Origin: JAKAIY01 sp036258195
GTDB taxonomy: Bacteria > Chloroflexota > Ktedonobacteria > Ktedonobacterales > JADMIN01
Length of the DNA stretch: 64,000 nucleotides
Assembly (NCBI GenBank): GCA_036258195.1
Contig: DATAED010000076.1
Location: 1 to 64,000 of the forward strand
Direction of reading: 5' to 3'
Shown: positions 52,110-61,220 of the stretch, one piece after another
Numbering within the stretch: the first letter of the stretch is position 1
Layout of the letters: each line of letters starts with the position of its first letter
The notes under the pieces: model-generated
Told to the model about the DNA's origin: nothing
Seen by the model: only the letters and a program-made list of their open reading frames with translations
Database searches by the model: none
Position numbers and translations under genes: made by a program

Positions 52110-52829
52110 TTATCCGATGGTCTGCCCCGGCTTGATGTCCACCACCTCAACGGCGCTCAGCCCAAACTCGTCCAGCGCCTTCTTCAGCGCATCTGGCGAG
52201 CCAGTCAGCGCCGGGAAGGTCGCGTAGTGAACCGGCATGATGGCCGGAACCTTCAGCAACTTCATCGCGTAGGCCGCCTCGCGTGGCCCCATGGTGAAGA
52301 AATCGCCGATAGGCAGGATGGCAAGATCGGGCTGGTACAAATCGCCGATGATCGCCATGTCGCTGAAGACATTGGTATCGCCAGCGGCGTAGATCTTAAA
52401 GCCATTCTCACAGGTGATGACGTAACCGACGGCCTCGCCGCCATAGACGGTTGTGTCGCCGTCGGAGATGCCGCAGGTATGGTCAGCATGCGTCATCGTC
52501 ACCTTGACGCCGCCCAGATCGAACGTGCCGCCTTTATTGAATCCCACGAGGTTGCCCACGCCTTTGCTCTCCAGCCAGCCAGCCGTTTCGGGGACGGCGA
52601 GCACATGCTGGGGCTGCGCGCTGGCGGCGGTGCTGACGGCGTCGCCGATGTGATCGAAGTGGCCATGCGTGATGAGGATATCGTCGAGCTTGCCGACTGT
52701 CTTCAAGTTCTCTGGGCAGGCGGGGTTCCCCTGAATCCACGGATCGAGCATGATGCGCCTGCCGCCCGGCGTGCGCACCACATACGTCGCATGCCCGAAC
52801 CACGTAATCTGCGCGCCCTTCAGATCCAT
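52110..52829 (-). CDS. UPF0173-type metal-dependent hydrolase
   Basis: This 239-aa metallo-beta-lactamase-fold protein has DILITHGHFDHIGD (HxHxDH near residue 53), HADHTCG and the later GDTNVFSDM and MPVHYATFPALTG segments typical of UPF0173. The substrate is unknown. ATG 52829 has AAAGGAG upstream; a longer in-frame extension to 52931 has no binding site. An extended -10 lies at 52915-52923. It is downstream of metH on the same strand but separated by a repeat. Confidence 0.9.
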   Translation of the reverse strand: MDLKGAQITWFGHATYVVRTPGGRRIMLDPWIQGNPACPENLKTVGKLDDILITHGHFDHIGDAVSTAASAQPQHVLAVPETAGWLESKGVGNLVGFNKGGTFDLGGVKVTMTHADHTCGISDGDTTVYGGEAVGYVITCENGFKIYAAGDTNVFSDMAIIGDLYQPDLAILPIGDFFTMGPREAAYAMKLLKVPAIMPVHYATFPALTGSPDALKKALDEFGLSAVEVVDIKPGQTIG

Positions 52830-52914
52830 CGTGAGCGTCTCCTTTGACCTGTGCTGGCGACATCGAGCGCCGAGCGCCAGCGACCTGCGCACACGGATTG
52901 CCATAGCTACAAAA

Positions 52915-52923
52915 ACTGTACCA
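52915..52923 (-). promoter_or_regulatory. Extended -10 element of the UPF0173 gene
   Basis: The minus strand reads TGGTACAGT (TG-n-TACAGT), 86 bases before ATG 52829. No clear -35 is seen. Confidence 0.4.
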
Positions 52924-52958
52924 CGCGCCACCGCCAGGCGCCCAGAGCAACGAGGCGG

Positions 52959-53010
52959 CTGGCCCCCATCCCCAGCCCCTCCCCCGCTTTGCGGGAGAGG
53001 GGATCCAGAC
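52959..53010 (-). repeat. GC-rich palindromic repeat, copy 8 (inverted)
   Basis: Read on the minus strand it is CCCCTCTCCCGC, AAA, GCGGGGGAGGGG, then ctggggatggggg, closely matching copy 1 near 2925. It lies directly downstream of the metH stop. Confidence 0.8.
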
Positions 53011-53019
53011 GGGCGCCGC

Positions 53020-56000
53020 CTACTCGCGGACAGCGAAGTAGACGGCAGCGGGGTTGGGGACGATGATGGCCGCGGTCGACTGCTCGGGATTCAGTTGATA
53101 CGACTCTGTAAGCGTCACGCCGATGGCCTCTGGCGCCCCCAACAGGCGGAAGACGCGCTCGTGGTCGGCCAGCTCCGGGATGGCGGCGTAGCCCCAGCTA
53201 TAGCGCCGCGCTGCGCCCTCTGGCAGAGCCAGCTCGCTGCGGATGCGCTCGTTGGCGTAGTCGGCCATCGCCTCGGCCATCTGCACGCTCAGCCCATGCA
53301 GGAAATAGGCCTCGGTATAGTCGCCTGCCGCCTGCATGCGCGCGGTCTCCACCGTGGCGTGTCCGCCCATCGTCACCACCTGCAGTGGCACGACCGCCGC
53401 GCGCTCGCCATCTGTCGCGTAATAGTCGGTCAGGCACAGCCGCTCGCCCTCGCCCTGGCGCGGGAACGTGAAGCGCTCGATCACCTCTGACCGCTGCTCC
53501 TGATCGAGAATCAGCAGGTCGTCGCCCTCCACACGCGCCGGGAAGTAGCCATACACCGCGCGCGGGCGCAGCCAGCCGCGCTGCCGCGCCTGCCGCAGCA
53601 TGCGCTCCAGCCGTGGCTCGAACTCCTCGCGCACCAGCCGCTCATACTCCGCGCCATGCGCCACGCCGCCCCAACGGCCACGGAAGAGCGCGTTGCGGTC
53701 GAGGTAGGCCGCCACATCCTCCACCGCCACGCGATCCAGCACGCGGGCGCCCCAGAAGGGCGGCTGCACGTCGGGCGCAGCGGGAATCTGCGGGCGCTCG
53801 GCGATGCGTGGTCCACGCTCCTGCGCCTTGCGCTCGCGCTCGGCCTGCCGCTCGCGCGCCGCCAGCGCCTCCGCATTGACCTTCTCCACCAGCGTGTCGC
53901 GCTTCTGGTCGTCGGTGAGCTGATCCATCAGATCCAGCCCCTCGAAGGCGTCGCGGGCATAGAAGACGCCCGGCGCGTAGCTCTCGGTGGCCGTCTCGTC
54001 GCCGCCGAACAGCACGCGATAGCCATACGCGCGGTTGATAGCCGCCCCGCCGATGATGACGGGAATCTTCAGCCCGCGCCGCTCCAGCTCCTGCACACAG
54101 AGCGGCATCTGCTTGGAGGTGCTCACCAGCAGCGCTGAGAGGCCAATCGCATCGGCTTTGACCTCGATGGCCTTCTCGATGATCGTATTTATCGGCGTCT
54201 GCTTGCCGAGGTCATAGACCGTATAGCCGTTGTTGGAGAGGATGGTATTGACGAGATTCTTGCCGATGTCATGCACATCGCCAAAGACAGTCGCCAGCAC
54301 CACGCGCCCCTTGGTGTAGCCCTCGGCGCGCTCCAGATAGCGCTCCAGATGCGCCACCGCGCGCTTCATCACCTCCGCCGACTGCAAGACGAACGGCAGA
54401 ATCAGCTCGCCTGCGCCGAAGCGGTCGCCGACATCCTTCATCGCGGGCAGCAGGGTGTTGTTCAGCGTGTCCACCGCCGCGTGCGAGAAGGCACTGTTCG
54501 TCTCCCAGCCCTCTGCGGATTCACCCGGAGCGGGCGCGCCCTCTGGCCGCGCCGTGGGCGAGGCGTCCTCCGCCGATTGGCCCGCCACGCGATAGGCGAC
54601 GGCGGCGTCGATCAGCGCCTCGACGCCCTCTTTCTTGCGGTGCAGAATCTGATAGTGCAGTCGCTGATCGACTGTCATTCCCTCGGTCGGGTCGGCGACC
54701 TCTTCCTTCTCGGTGGGGGTGCCGTGCTGCTCGTAATAGGCGATGAAGCGCGGCAGCGCGTCCTCCGAGCGGTTCAGCAGCAGGTCATCACAGATGGCCC
54801 GCTCTTCCTCCGGAATCTCGGCATAGGGCGTGATATCCGCCGGGTTGACGATGGCGGCGTCCAGCCCGGCCCGCACCGCGTGGTGGAGGAAGACGCTGTT
54901 GAGCGCGGCGCGCGCGTGCGGCGCCACGCCGAACGAGACGTTGCTGACCCCCAGAATCGTCAGCACGCCTGGCAACTCCGCCTTGACCCGCCGGATGGCC
55001 TCCAGCGTCTGCACAGCGCTGTCGCGCAGGTCTTCCTGCCCCGTCGTGACGGGGAAGGTCAGCGTGTCGAAGAGCAGCGCCTGTGGTGGCAGCTCGAACT
55101 CGCCCGTCGCGATATCGTGGATGCGGCGCGCGACGGCGACCTTGCGATCCGCCGTCTTGGCCATGCCCTCCTCGTCGATGGTCAGCGCCACCACCGCTGC
55201 GCCGTGCTCGCGCGCCAGCGGCAGCACGGCGTCCACACGCTGCCGACCGTTCTCCAGGTTGACGCTGTTGATGACTGCGCGCCCCGGATACGTCTCCAGC
55301 GCGGCCTTGATGACGTTGGCCTCGGTGGAGTCCAGAATCAGCGGCGCCTCGACGCCCATCTCCAGCTTCTTGACCGCCTGGCGCATCTGCTGCAGCTCGT
55401 CTCCGCGCTCGGTCAGCGCCACACAGACATCCAGCGTGTGCGCGCCACCATCCATCTGCGCGCGCGCCACCTGCGTCAGTGTGTCGTAGTCGTCAGCTAG
55501 CAGCGCTCGCTTGATCTTGCGGCTGCCCTGCGAGTTGACGCGCTCGCCGATCAGCATTGGCGCGGGATCCTGCTGCAGCGAGACCGCGCGCACAGCCGAG
55601 GCCACCAGCAGCGCCGTGCGGTTGCGCGTCTCATCGGTGAACTGCGCCAGCCGCTCGGGCGCCGTGCGCTGCCTGGCCTCAGGTAGAGCGGCGATGCGCG
55701 CGGCGAGCTGGCGAATATGCTCTGGCGTCGTGCCGCAGCAACCGCCGACGATGTTCACGCCCAGCTCCCCGACGAAGGTGGCGAGCTGCTCGGCCATCGG
55801 CTCCGGCTCCATCGGATAGATGGCACGGCCATTCTGGTTGAGCGGCAGGCCCGCGTTCGGGATGGCGCTGATCGGCACATCCAGATTCTCGGTCAGCCAG
55901 CGCATCGGCTCGCGCATGTGCTCTGGCCCAGTCGAGCAGTTCAGGCCGATCACATCGACGTTCAGCCGCCGCACGATGGTCGCCGCCGCCGCCACATCGG

Positions 56001-56688
56001 TGCCGAGCAGCATGCGACCGCTCGTGTCGAGCGTCACCTGCGCCTGAATTGGGAGGGTCTTGCCCGTCTCCGCGAAGGCCAGCCGCGCGCCGTGAATCGC
56101 TGCGCGCACCTCCAGGATGTCCTGGCTGGTCTCGATCAGCAGCAGGTCGGCGCCGCCATCGATCAGCGCCGCAGCCTGCTCGCGGTACAACTCCGCCAGC
56201 TCGGCGTAGGTGATGTTGCTCAGCGAGGGGTCATCGGAGGAGGGCAGCATGCCCGTCGGCCCCATCGAGCCGGCGACGAAGCGCGGGCGCTCGGCGGTGG
56301 CGAACTCATCGGCGGCGGCGCGGGCAACGCGAGCGGCGGCGCTATTGATCTCGTGGGTGCGCTCGCCCAGGCCGTAATCGTCCAGCTTGAGGCGCGTGCC
56401 GGTGAAGGTATCCGTCTCGATGACATCGGCGCCAGCGGCCAGGTAGGCGCGGTGAATCTCGCCGATCAGATCGGGACGCGAGACGGCCAGAATCTCGGGG
56501 CAGCCATCATAGCGCTCGCCCCCGTAATCGGCTGCGCTGAGGTTGAGATTCAGGATCTGCGTCCCCATCGCGCCGTCAAAGATCAGCACGCGCCGCCGCG
56601 CCTCGGCCAGATAGACGCTCTCAGGCGCCGTCTGGGGCTTTTGGTTCGTATCGCCAGTCGTCGTGTCCGCCACAGAAGTCAAGGCCAT
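53020..56688 (-). CDS. metH: Cobalamin-dependent methionine synthase
   Basis: MetH transfers the methyl group of methyl-THF to homocysteine via cobalamin. Four modules are seen. The homocysteine domain has GAMGTQILNLNL and zinc cysteines in GLNCST and GGCCGTTP. The pterin domain has IGERVNSQGSRKIKRAL. The B12 domain has DVHDIGKNLVN and GLSALLVSTSKQMP. The AdoMet activation domain (RRYSWGYAAIPELADHERVFRLL, TESYQLNPEQSTAAII) completes the protein. From ATG 56688 it is 1,222 aa, matching about 1,227 in E. coli. The in-frame ATG at 56727 adds 13 residues; GGGAGG lies only two bases before 56688, so the start is uncertain. Confidence 0.95.
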   Translation of the reverse strand: MALTSVADTTTGDTNQKPQTAPESVYLAEARRRVLIFDGAMGTQILNLNLSAADYGGERYDGCPEILAVSRPDLIGEIHRAYLAAGADVIETDTFTGTRLKLDDYGLGERTHEINSAAARVARAAADEFATAERPRFVAGSMGPTGMLPSSDDPSLSNITYAELAELYREQAAALIDGGADLLLIETSQDILEVRAAIHGARLAFAETGKTLPIQAQVTLDTSGRMLLGTDVAAAATIVRRLNVDVIGLNCSTGPEHMREPMRWLTENLDVPISAIPNAGLPLNQNGRAIYPMEPEPMAEQLATFVGELGVNIVGGCCGTTPEHIRQLAARIAALPEARQRTAPERLAQFTDETRNRTALLVASAVRAVSLQQDPAPMLIGERVNSQGSRKIKRALLADDYDTLTQVARAQMDGGAHTLDVCVALTERGDELQQMRQAVKKLEMGVEAPLILDSTEANVIKAALETYPGRAVINSVNLENGRQRVDAVLPLAREHGAAVVALTIDEEGMAKTADRKVAVARRIHDIATGEFELPPQALLFDTLTFPVTTGQEDLRDSAVQTLEAIRRVKAELPGVLTILGVSNVSFGVAPHARAALNSVFLHHAVRAGLDAAIVNPADITPYAEIPEEERAICDDLLLNRSEDALPRFIAYYEQHGTPTEKEEVADPTEGMTVDQRLHYQILHRKKEGVEALIDAAVAYRVAGQSAEDASPTARPEGAPAPGESAEGWETNSAFSHAAVDTLNNTLLPAMKDVGDRFGAGELILPFVLQSAEVMKRAVAHLERYLERAEGYTKGRVVLATVFGDVHDIGKNLVNTILSNNGYTVYDLGKQTPINTIIEKAIEVKADAIGLSALLVSTSKQMPLCVQELERRGLKIPVIIGGAAINRAYGYRVLFGGDETATESYAPGVFYARDAFEGLDLMDQLTDDQKRDTLVEKVNAEALAARERQAERERKAQERGPRIAERPQIPAAPDVQPPFWGARVLDRVAVEDVAAYLDRNALFRGRWGGVAHGAEYERLVREEFEPRLERMLRQARQRGWLRPRAVYGYFPARVEGDDLLILDQEQRSEVIERFTFPRQGEGERLCLTDYYATDGERAAVVPLQVVTMGGHATVETARMQAAGDYTEAYFLHGLSVQMAEAMADYANERIRSELALPEGAARRYSWGYAAIPELADHERVFRLLGAPEAIGVTLTESYQLNPEQSTAAIIVPNPAAVYFAVRE

Positions 56689-56920
56689 GCCCTCCCGCCA
56701 CAAGGGCGCCGCGTCGCGCCGGGTCATTCACGCCAAAAGCGCGCTTCATTGTATACCCGACCGGGCGCTCGCCGCGAGTGACAAAAGTCGCACCGGCGGC
56801 CCATAGGGCGCATTTGAGCGGTCGGCGCAAGTATGGAGAGCCAGAGACGCACCGACGATTCCCAGCCCGCGCAGGCAGGCTTTGCGGCGGAACGCCCTTA
56901 GCTGCGGGTTTACCCGCCTG

Positions 56921-57451
56921 TCAACCGGCGGACTCTACCAGCGCGGCGACCAGCTCGCGCAGGAAATCCGGGATGTCCTCCACGACGCGCCCCCAGACCA
57001 TGTTGCCCGAGCGCAGGGCTGGCTCATCGACCCACGTCGCGCCCGCGTGTACCATATCGTCGCGGATGCCGCGCGAGCCTGTCACGCGCATGCCGCGCAC
57101 AATGTCGGCGGACGCGGGAACCCAGCCACCATGGCAGATCACCCCGATCACCTTGCCCGCCTGATTCACTTCGCGCGTGATGCGCAGCACATCCTCGCTG
57201 CGCCGCAGCTTGTCTGGCGCCCAGCCACCTGGGATGACCAGCGCATCGAGCGTGGCGGCATCTACCTCGCTGGCTGCCACCTCCGGCCTGGCGGTGAGGC
57301 AGTGCTTGGCCGTCACGGCGTCATGCGACAGGCCGATGATCAGCGTGCGCGCGCCCTCCTCGCGCAGACGCATCACCGGAACCCAGAACTCCAGATCCTC
57401 GAATCCTTCTGCGACGAAGACACCTACCGTCTTGCCATCCAGCCGTCCCAT
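56921..57451 (-). CDS. DJ-1/PfpI family protein
   Basis: This 176-aa class I glutamine amidotransferase-like protein has GFEDLEFWVPV near residue 16 (acidic ligand), LDALVIPGGWAPD, and the nucleophile elbow VICHGGW with the catalytic cysteine near residue 104. The family includes PfpI/DJ-1-type deglycases and stress proteins. AAAGGAG is well placed before ATG 57451. It sits between metH and a lipoprotein gene on the same strand. The physiological substrate is unknown. Confidence 0.9.
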   Translation of the reverse strand: MGRLDGKTVGVFVAEGFEDLEFWVPVMRLREEGARTLIIGLSHDAVTAKHCLTARPEVAASEVDAATLDALVIPGGWAPDKLRRSEDVLRITREVNQAGKVIGVICHGGWVPASADIVRGMRVTGSRGIRDDMVHAGATWVDEPALRSGNMVWGRVVEDIPDFLRELVAALVESAG

Positions 57452-57480
57452 CGCTCATCTCCTTTGCGCGCTGCGAGGCG

Positions 57481-57975
57481 CTACCCGTTGATCGTGAATG
57501 CCGCGAGTATCGCATACTGAGGGCACGCCTCGTTGGGCTGACACAGCGCGCCCCCTACGAACGTTACCACGGCCTTGCTCGCCTGTGCGACGCGGAAATC
57601 CCACACGCAGTCACCGTCCTCCAGCGCGCCCTGGGCGCCAGCAGGCGTCAGCGCGCTCCCAGGGTCGATGGAATTGTGCCCCCATTTGTTGTGCTCATCC
57701 AGCCGAATCTCGACAATCTGGCCCACTGGCACGGCTGCCTCCTTCGGCCCGCTGGTATTGCGCAGGATCACGGCTGGCGTCCCTTCGCTGGCAGCAGGCG
57801 CGCCCGTGCAGGGCAGCGGAGCGCCCGTCGTCGCCGTGGCTGCCGGAGCGCCGGGAACGCCACGATCCCCCGTGCCGCCTCCCGCGCCAACCAGACCGCC
57901 ACACCCCGCCACCAGCAGCGCCAACATCAACGCAGACGCCAGCAGCGCGCCGCGCCGCACGATCAACAGCCGCAT
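57481..57975 (-). CDS. Lipoprotein, 164 aa, unknown
   Basis: The protein has a lipoprotein signal (basic N-terminus, hydrophobic core, LLVAGC lipobox at residue 25). A Gly/Ala/Pro/Thr-rich linker of about 40 residues and a beta-rich domain (PAVILRNTSGPKEAAVPVGQIVEIRLDEHNKW...) follow. The C-terminal domain has cysteines in GDCVW, ALCQPNEACPQY. The domain pattern is like small extracytoplasmic beta-sandwich proteins. CAGGGAG precedes ATG 57975. It may share a transcript with the PfpI gene downstream (29-base gap). Confidence 0.75.
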   Translation of the reverse strand: MRLLIVRRGALLASALMLALLVAGCGGLVGAGGGTGDRGVPGAPAATATTGAPLPCTGAPAASEGTPAVILRNTSGPKEAAVPVGQIVEIRLDEHNKWGHNSIDPGSALTPAGAQGALEDGDCVWDFRVAQASKAVVTFVGGALCQPNEACPQYAILAAFTING

Positions 57976-58044
57976 CGTGGATTCTCCCTGCTCATCGCCT
58001 GCGCCCAGCTAGCGCGCATGCTTCTGCTGGCGAGACGCCGCGCG

Positions 58045-58053
58045 TGATAGAAT
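58045..58053 (+). promoter_or_regulatory. Extended -10 element of the GNAT gene
   Basis: TGATAGAAT (TG-n-TAGAAT) lies 48 bases before ATG 58102. No clear -35 is seen. Confidence 0.5.
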
Positions 58054-58101
58054 AGTTCCCGCATCAACCGGGCCGCAGTGCAGATCATATGAGGATTCCT
58101 G

Positions 58102-58701
58102 ATGATCATTCCAACGCCTTTTCCCAGCCAGATTCCCCTGTTCGACGAGCTACAGGGCGAGCGCGTTGTCGTGCGCCCGCACACCCCTGCTGACTTCGAC
58201 GAACTGTGGGCGATCATTCAAGCCTCGCGCGACGAGCTTCGCCCCTGGCTGCCCTTCGCCGATCAGTCGCAAGATATCCTGCGCAACTGGCTGGCGAAAA
58301 CCTCCGCCCAGTGGATCACGCGCGAGTTTATGGGCATGGCCATCGTCGAGCGCGTCTCGCATCGGCTGGTCGGCAATATCGGGCTGATGGTGAAGGAGGG
58401 ATGGGATATCCGCTCGTTTGAGATCGGCTACTGGCTGGCCACCAGCGCCGTGGGGCATGGCTACATGGCCGAGGCCGTGCGGCTGGTGACGGATTTCGCG
58501 TTCGACCACCTCGACGCCCAGCGTGTCATGATTCGCTGCGACGCCGAGAATACCCGCAGCGCCGCCGTTCCCACCCGCCTGGGCTTCACGCTGGAGGGCC
58601 GCATGCGCCGCGACTTCGCTTCACCTGATGGCCACATCCGCGATACACTGGTCTTCTCGATGATCCGCGACGACAAGCGCTGGCCTCAGCCTACCGCCTG
58701 A
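58102..58701 (+). CDS. GNAT acetyltransferase, RimJ/RimL-like
   Basis: This 199-aa GNAT protein begins with ERVVVRPHTPADFDELW and ends with a typical RimJ/RimL segment: SFEIGYWLATSAVGHGYMAEAVRLVTDFAFDHLDAQRVMIRCDAENTRSAAVPTRLGFTLEGRMRRD. The acetyl-CoA pyrophosphate loop is the VGHGYMAEA stretch. Members acetylate ribosomal protein N-termini or small amines; the target is unknown. GAGGA lies upstream of the ATG. The amidohydrolase gene starts 25 bases after the stop, so they probably form an operon. Confidence 0.9.
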   Translation: MIIPTPFPSQIPLFDELQGERVVVRPHTPADFDELWAIIQASRDELRPWLPFADQSQDILRNWLAKTSAQWITREFMGMAIVERVSHRLVGNIGLMVKEGWDIRSFEIGYWLATSAVGHGYMAEAVRLVTDFAFDHLDAQRVMIRCDAENTRSAAVPTRLGFTLEGRMRRDFASPDGHIRDTLVFSMIRDDKRWPQPTA

Positions 58702-58726
58702 GGCGCCTACCGCCAGGAGACGTGCG

Positions 58727-60100
58727 ATGACCGCATCACACCCACCATCCTATCACGACTATTGGGCCGCGGCGCTCAAGTCCAGCGCCCCCTATCACGG
58801 ACTGACCGGCGGCGACGCTCGCTGGGAGACGCCTGTGATCATCCGTGGCGCGCGCATCATCACGGGAGAGGACTCCGAGCCTATCGAGCGCGGCGCGCTG
58901 GTCTTTGAGGGCGAGCGCATCGTCGCGGTGGGGCGCGAGAGCGAGGTAGAGGCGCCGCGCGGCGCGCACAGCATCGACGCCGACGGCATGACGCTGATGC
59001 CCGGCCTGATCGACTGCCACGTCCACCTGAATGGACGCTGGGGATACAACCTGCTCGATGCGCTCCAGACCTCGCCATCGCTGGGACTGCTCTACAGCGT
59101 TCCCAACGCTCGCGCTACGCTGGAGGCCGGCGTCACGACGGTGCGCGACGCGGGTGGCACGCCCGCAGGTGTGCGCCAGGCCATCGAGCGCGGCTTGTTC
59201 CCCGGCCCGCGCATGCTCGCTGCCGTCACCCTCCTCTCGCAGACGGGTGGGCACGGCGATAATTTCATGCCGTGCTGCGTCGATCTCAGCGGCATGGTCG
59301 CTGGCGTACCGCTGATGCGCGACGTGCCGCATAGCGTCGTGGACGGCGTGGACGGCATGCGCCACAAAGTGCGCGAGGTGCTGCGCGCAGGCGCCGACTG
59401 GATCAAGCTCTGCACCAGCGGCGGCGTGCTCTCGGCCAGCGATGCGCCTGAATCCGCGCAGTTCACCGTCGAGGAGATCAGAGTCGCGGTGGAGGAGGCG
59501 GCGGCGCAGGGCAAGCGCTGCATGGCGCACGCGCAGAGCAATCGGGGCATCAAGAACGCCATCGTCGCTGGCGTCGCCAGCATCGAGCACGGCATCTATC
59601 TGGACGATGAAGCCATCGCCATGATGCTGGAGCGCGGTGTGTATCTGGTTCCAACGCTGGTCGCGCCGCAAGATGTGGTGGACGCCGCCGAGGCCAACCC
59701 CGGCACGCTGCCCGCCTACGCCATCGAGAAGGCCACGCACGTCATCGAGGATCACCGGCGCAGCTTCCGCATGGCGGTCGAGGCTGGCGTGAAGATCGCG
59801 ATGGGCACCGACACCGGCGTCGGCCCGCATGGCGGCAACGCGCGCGAGCTCGACCTGATGTCGCGCTACGGCGGCATGAGCAGCATGCAGGCGATCACCG
59901 CCAGCACGCGCGTGGCCGCCGAGCTGCTGCATCTGGATGGGCAGACTGGCACGCTGGCCGCTGGCAAGCTGGCCGATCTGCTGGTGGTGCAGGGCGATCC
60001 ACTGGCCGACCTGGGCATACTCGCGCAGCCCGACCGGCTCGCACTGGTCGTGAAATCCGGCGCCGCCGCCCGCGACCGCCTCTCTTCTCCGCGCGGTTGA
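58727..60100 (+). CDS. Metal-dependent amidohydrolase
   Basis: This 457-aa amidohydrolase-superfamily enzyme has the composite beta-sandwich start ARIITGEDSEPIERGALVFEGERIVAVG. The metal ligands are DCHVHLNG (HxH), CMAHAQSN, ASIEHGIYL and GTDTGVGPHG, giving the HxH, H, H, D pattern. It ends with the second sandwich (LADLLVVQGDPLADLGIL). It is imidazolonepropionase/prolidase-like; the substrate cannot be assigned. CAGGAGACG is a good Shine-Dalgarno. It follows the GNAT gene closely and is followed by the longest repeat hairpin. Confidence 0.9.
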   Translation: MTASHPPSYHDYWAAALKSSAPYHGLTGGDARWETPVIIRGARIITGEDSEPIERGALVFEGERIVAVGRESEVEAPRGAHSIDADGMTLMPGLIDCHVHLNGRWGYNLLDALQTSPSLGLLYSVPNARATLEAGVTTVRDAGGTPAGVRQAIERGLFPGPRMLAAVTLLSQTGGHGDNFMPCCVDLSGMVAGVPLMRDVPHSVVDGVDGMRHKVREVLRAGADWIKLCTSGGVLSASDAPESAQFTVEEIRVAVEEAAAQGKRCMAHAQSNRGIKNAIVAGVASIEHGIYLDDEAIAMMLERGVYLVPTLVAPQDVVDAAEANPGTLPAYAIEKATHVIEDHRRSFRMAVEAGVKIAMGTDTGVGPHGGNARELDLMSRYGGMSSMQAITASTRVAAELLHLDGQTGTLAAGKLADLLVVQGDPLADLGILAQPDRLALVVKSGAAARDRLSSPRG

Positions 60101-60141
60101 ATCTGGCTCGCCCTACGAGAAGGCCAGCCGTCAGATCATAT

Positions 60142-60196
60142 CCCCCCAGCTCCCCCTCTCTCCTGCGGGAGAGGGGGAGCTGGGGGTGAGGTCGCG
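60142..60196 (+). repeat. GC-rich palindromic repeat, copy 9 (longest stem)
   Basis: An 18-bp perfect stem: CCCCCAGCTCCCCCTCTC (60143-60160) pairs with 60169-60186 around an eight-base loop. The tail tgaggtcgcgcc matches copies 4 and 6. It lies between the convergent amidohydrolase and 75-aa genes and could terminate both. Confidence 0.85.
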
Positions 60197-60198
60197 CC

Positions 60199-60426
60199 TC
60201 AAATCCGATTGATCGTCTTGCCCATGAACTTGCCGAACAGCTTATAGGCGAACTTGCGCAGGAAGTAGCGCTCGATGCGCTTCGGATTGCCGCTGGCCAG
60301 CACTTCGCCCATGTAGACCGTGCTATCGACCTTGCGAGCGCCCCGCGCGACCTTGTGCTCCTCCGCCGCCATGTGGTTCAGTCCGTTCGAGCTTCCATGA
60401 TGCTGATTTGAATGGCCCTGGCTCAT
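60199..60426 (-). CDS. Small 75-aa basic protein, unknown
   Basis: ATG 60426 follows AGGAGG on the minus strand. The N-terminal 30 residues are His/Asn/Ser-rich (SQGHSNQHHGSSNGLNH). The rest is basic and helical with YMGEVLASGNPKRIERYFLRKFAYKLFGKFMG. It has no membrane helix or cysteine; the basic helix could contact nucleic acid or membrane lipid. It is read toward repeat copy 9. I do not recognise the family, but the strong binding site and clear frame support it. Confidence 0.65.
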   Translation of the reverse strand: MSQGHSNQHHGSSNGLNHMAAEEHKVARGARKVDSTVYMGEVLASGNPKRIERYFLRKFAYKLFGKFMGKTINRI

Positions 60427-60608
60427 CGGCGTTCGCCTCCTCGTTCACACACATGTCGTTCCCATCGACGGGGCCGAAGCCATCGGACCTCGCGGCTGAT
60501 GACCACACATGGCATGCTAGGCAAGCGCTCTGCCACTGTCAAACGTGGGGACGATTGGGGCGCCCCGATTGGCGACGACGGCATACGGCCCACAGGAGAA
60601 CGACAGCG

Positions 60609-61112
60609 ATGGAAACGCCAGCCTACCGTGGCTGCCCCGGCTGCGGGCTGCGCCTGCCCATCATCGACGCCATCGACGACCCGCGCTTCTTTGCGTCCCC
60701 TGAGTGCCAACGCATCCATGCCGAGTTGACCTACTACACCGTCATGCGCAGCGATCCTGACTTCATCCACCAGCATCTCGTGGACGCCTACGCCGCCCAG
60801 CACGCGAACGACGCGCAGCCGCCCATCCGCGTCGCCTTCGCGCTGGTTGGACTGTATCTGGCCTTCGAGCAGGGCGCCACGGGCAAGCAGGCGCAGCGCA
60901 TGCACATGCTGCTGGCCCAGCGCTCGAAGCAGTGGCCGCGCTTCCCACGCCCCACGTACACAGGCGCGCTGACCGTGCAGGATGTCATCAGCGCGACGCC
61001 CGGCCCACAGCGCGACGCGGCGCTGATGCGCTGGGCGCGCTGCGTCTGGGACGCCTGGGCGCACGAGCGCGAGGCCGTCAAACGCCTGATCGACACTGTC
61101 ATGGGCAAGTAG
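60609..61112 (+). CDS. DUF5946-like protein
   Basis: This 167-aa protein begins METPAYRGCPGCGLRLP, a CxxC pair that may bind zinc, followed by a helical domain (FFASPECQRIHAELTYYTVMRSDPDFIHQHLVDAYAAQHA...) that matches the DUF5946 pattern. The function is unknown. CAGGAGA sits nine to ten bases before ATG 60609; an open extension upstream to 60408 has no binding site and overlaps the divergent gene. It is transcribed away from the 75-aa gene. Confidence 0.75.
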   Translation: METPAYRGCPGCGLRLPIIDAIDDPRFFASPECQRIHAELTYYTVMRSDPDFIHQHLVDAYAAQHANDAQPPIRVAFALVGLYLAFEQGATGKQAQRMHMLLAQRSKQWPRFPRPTYTGALTVQDVISATPGPQRDAALMRWARCVWDAWAHEREAVKRLIDTVMGK

Positions 61113-61220
61113 GCCGAGCGCCCACGGTTGTCTGACCGATTGCGAAACGTGTATGAGTATTAAGAGATTAGCGAAGCCCACACAGCGCGTTTCCCCCATC
61201 CGCGAGAGGATCGATCAGCG

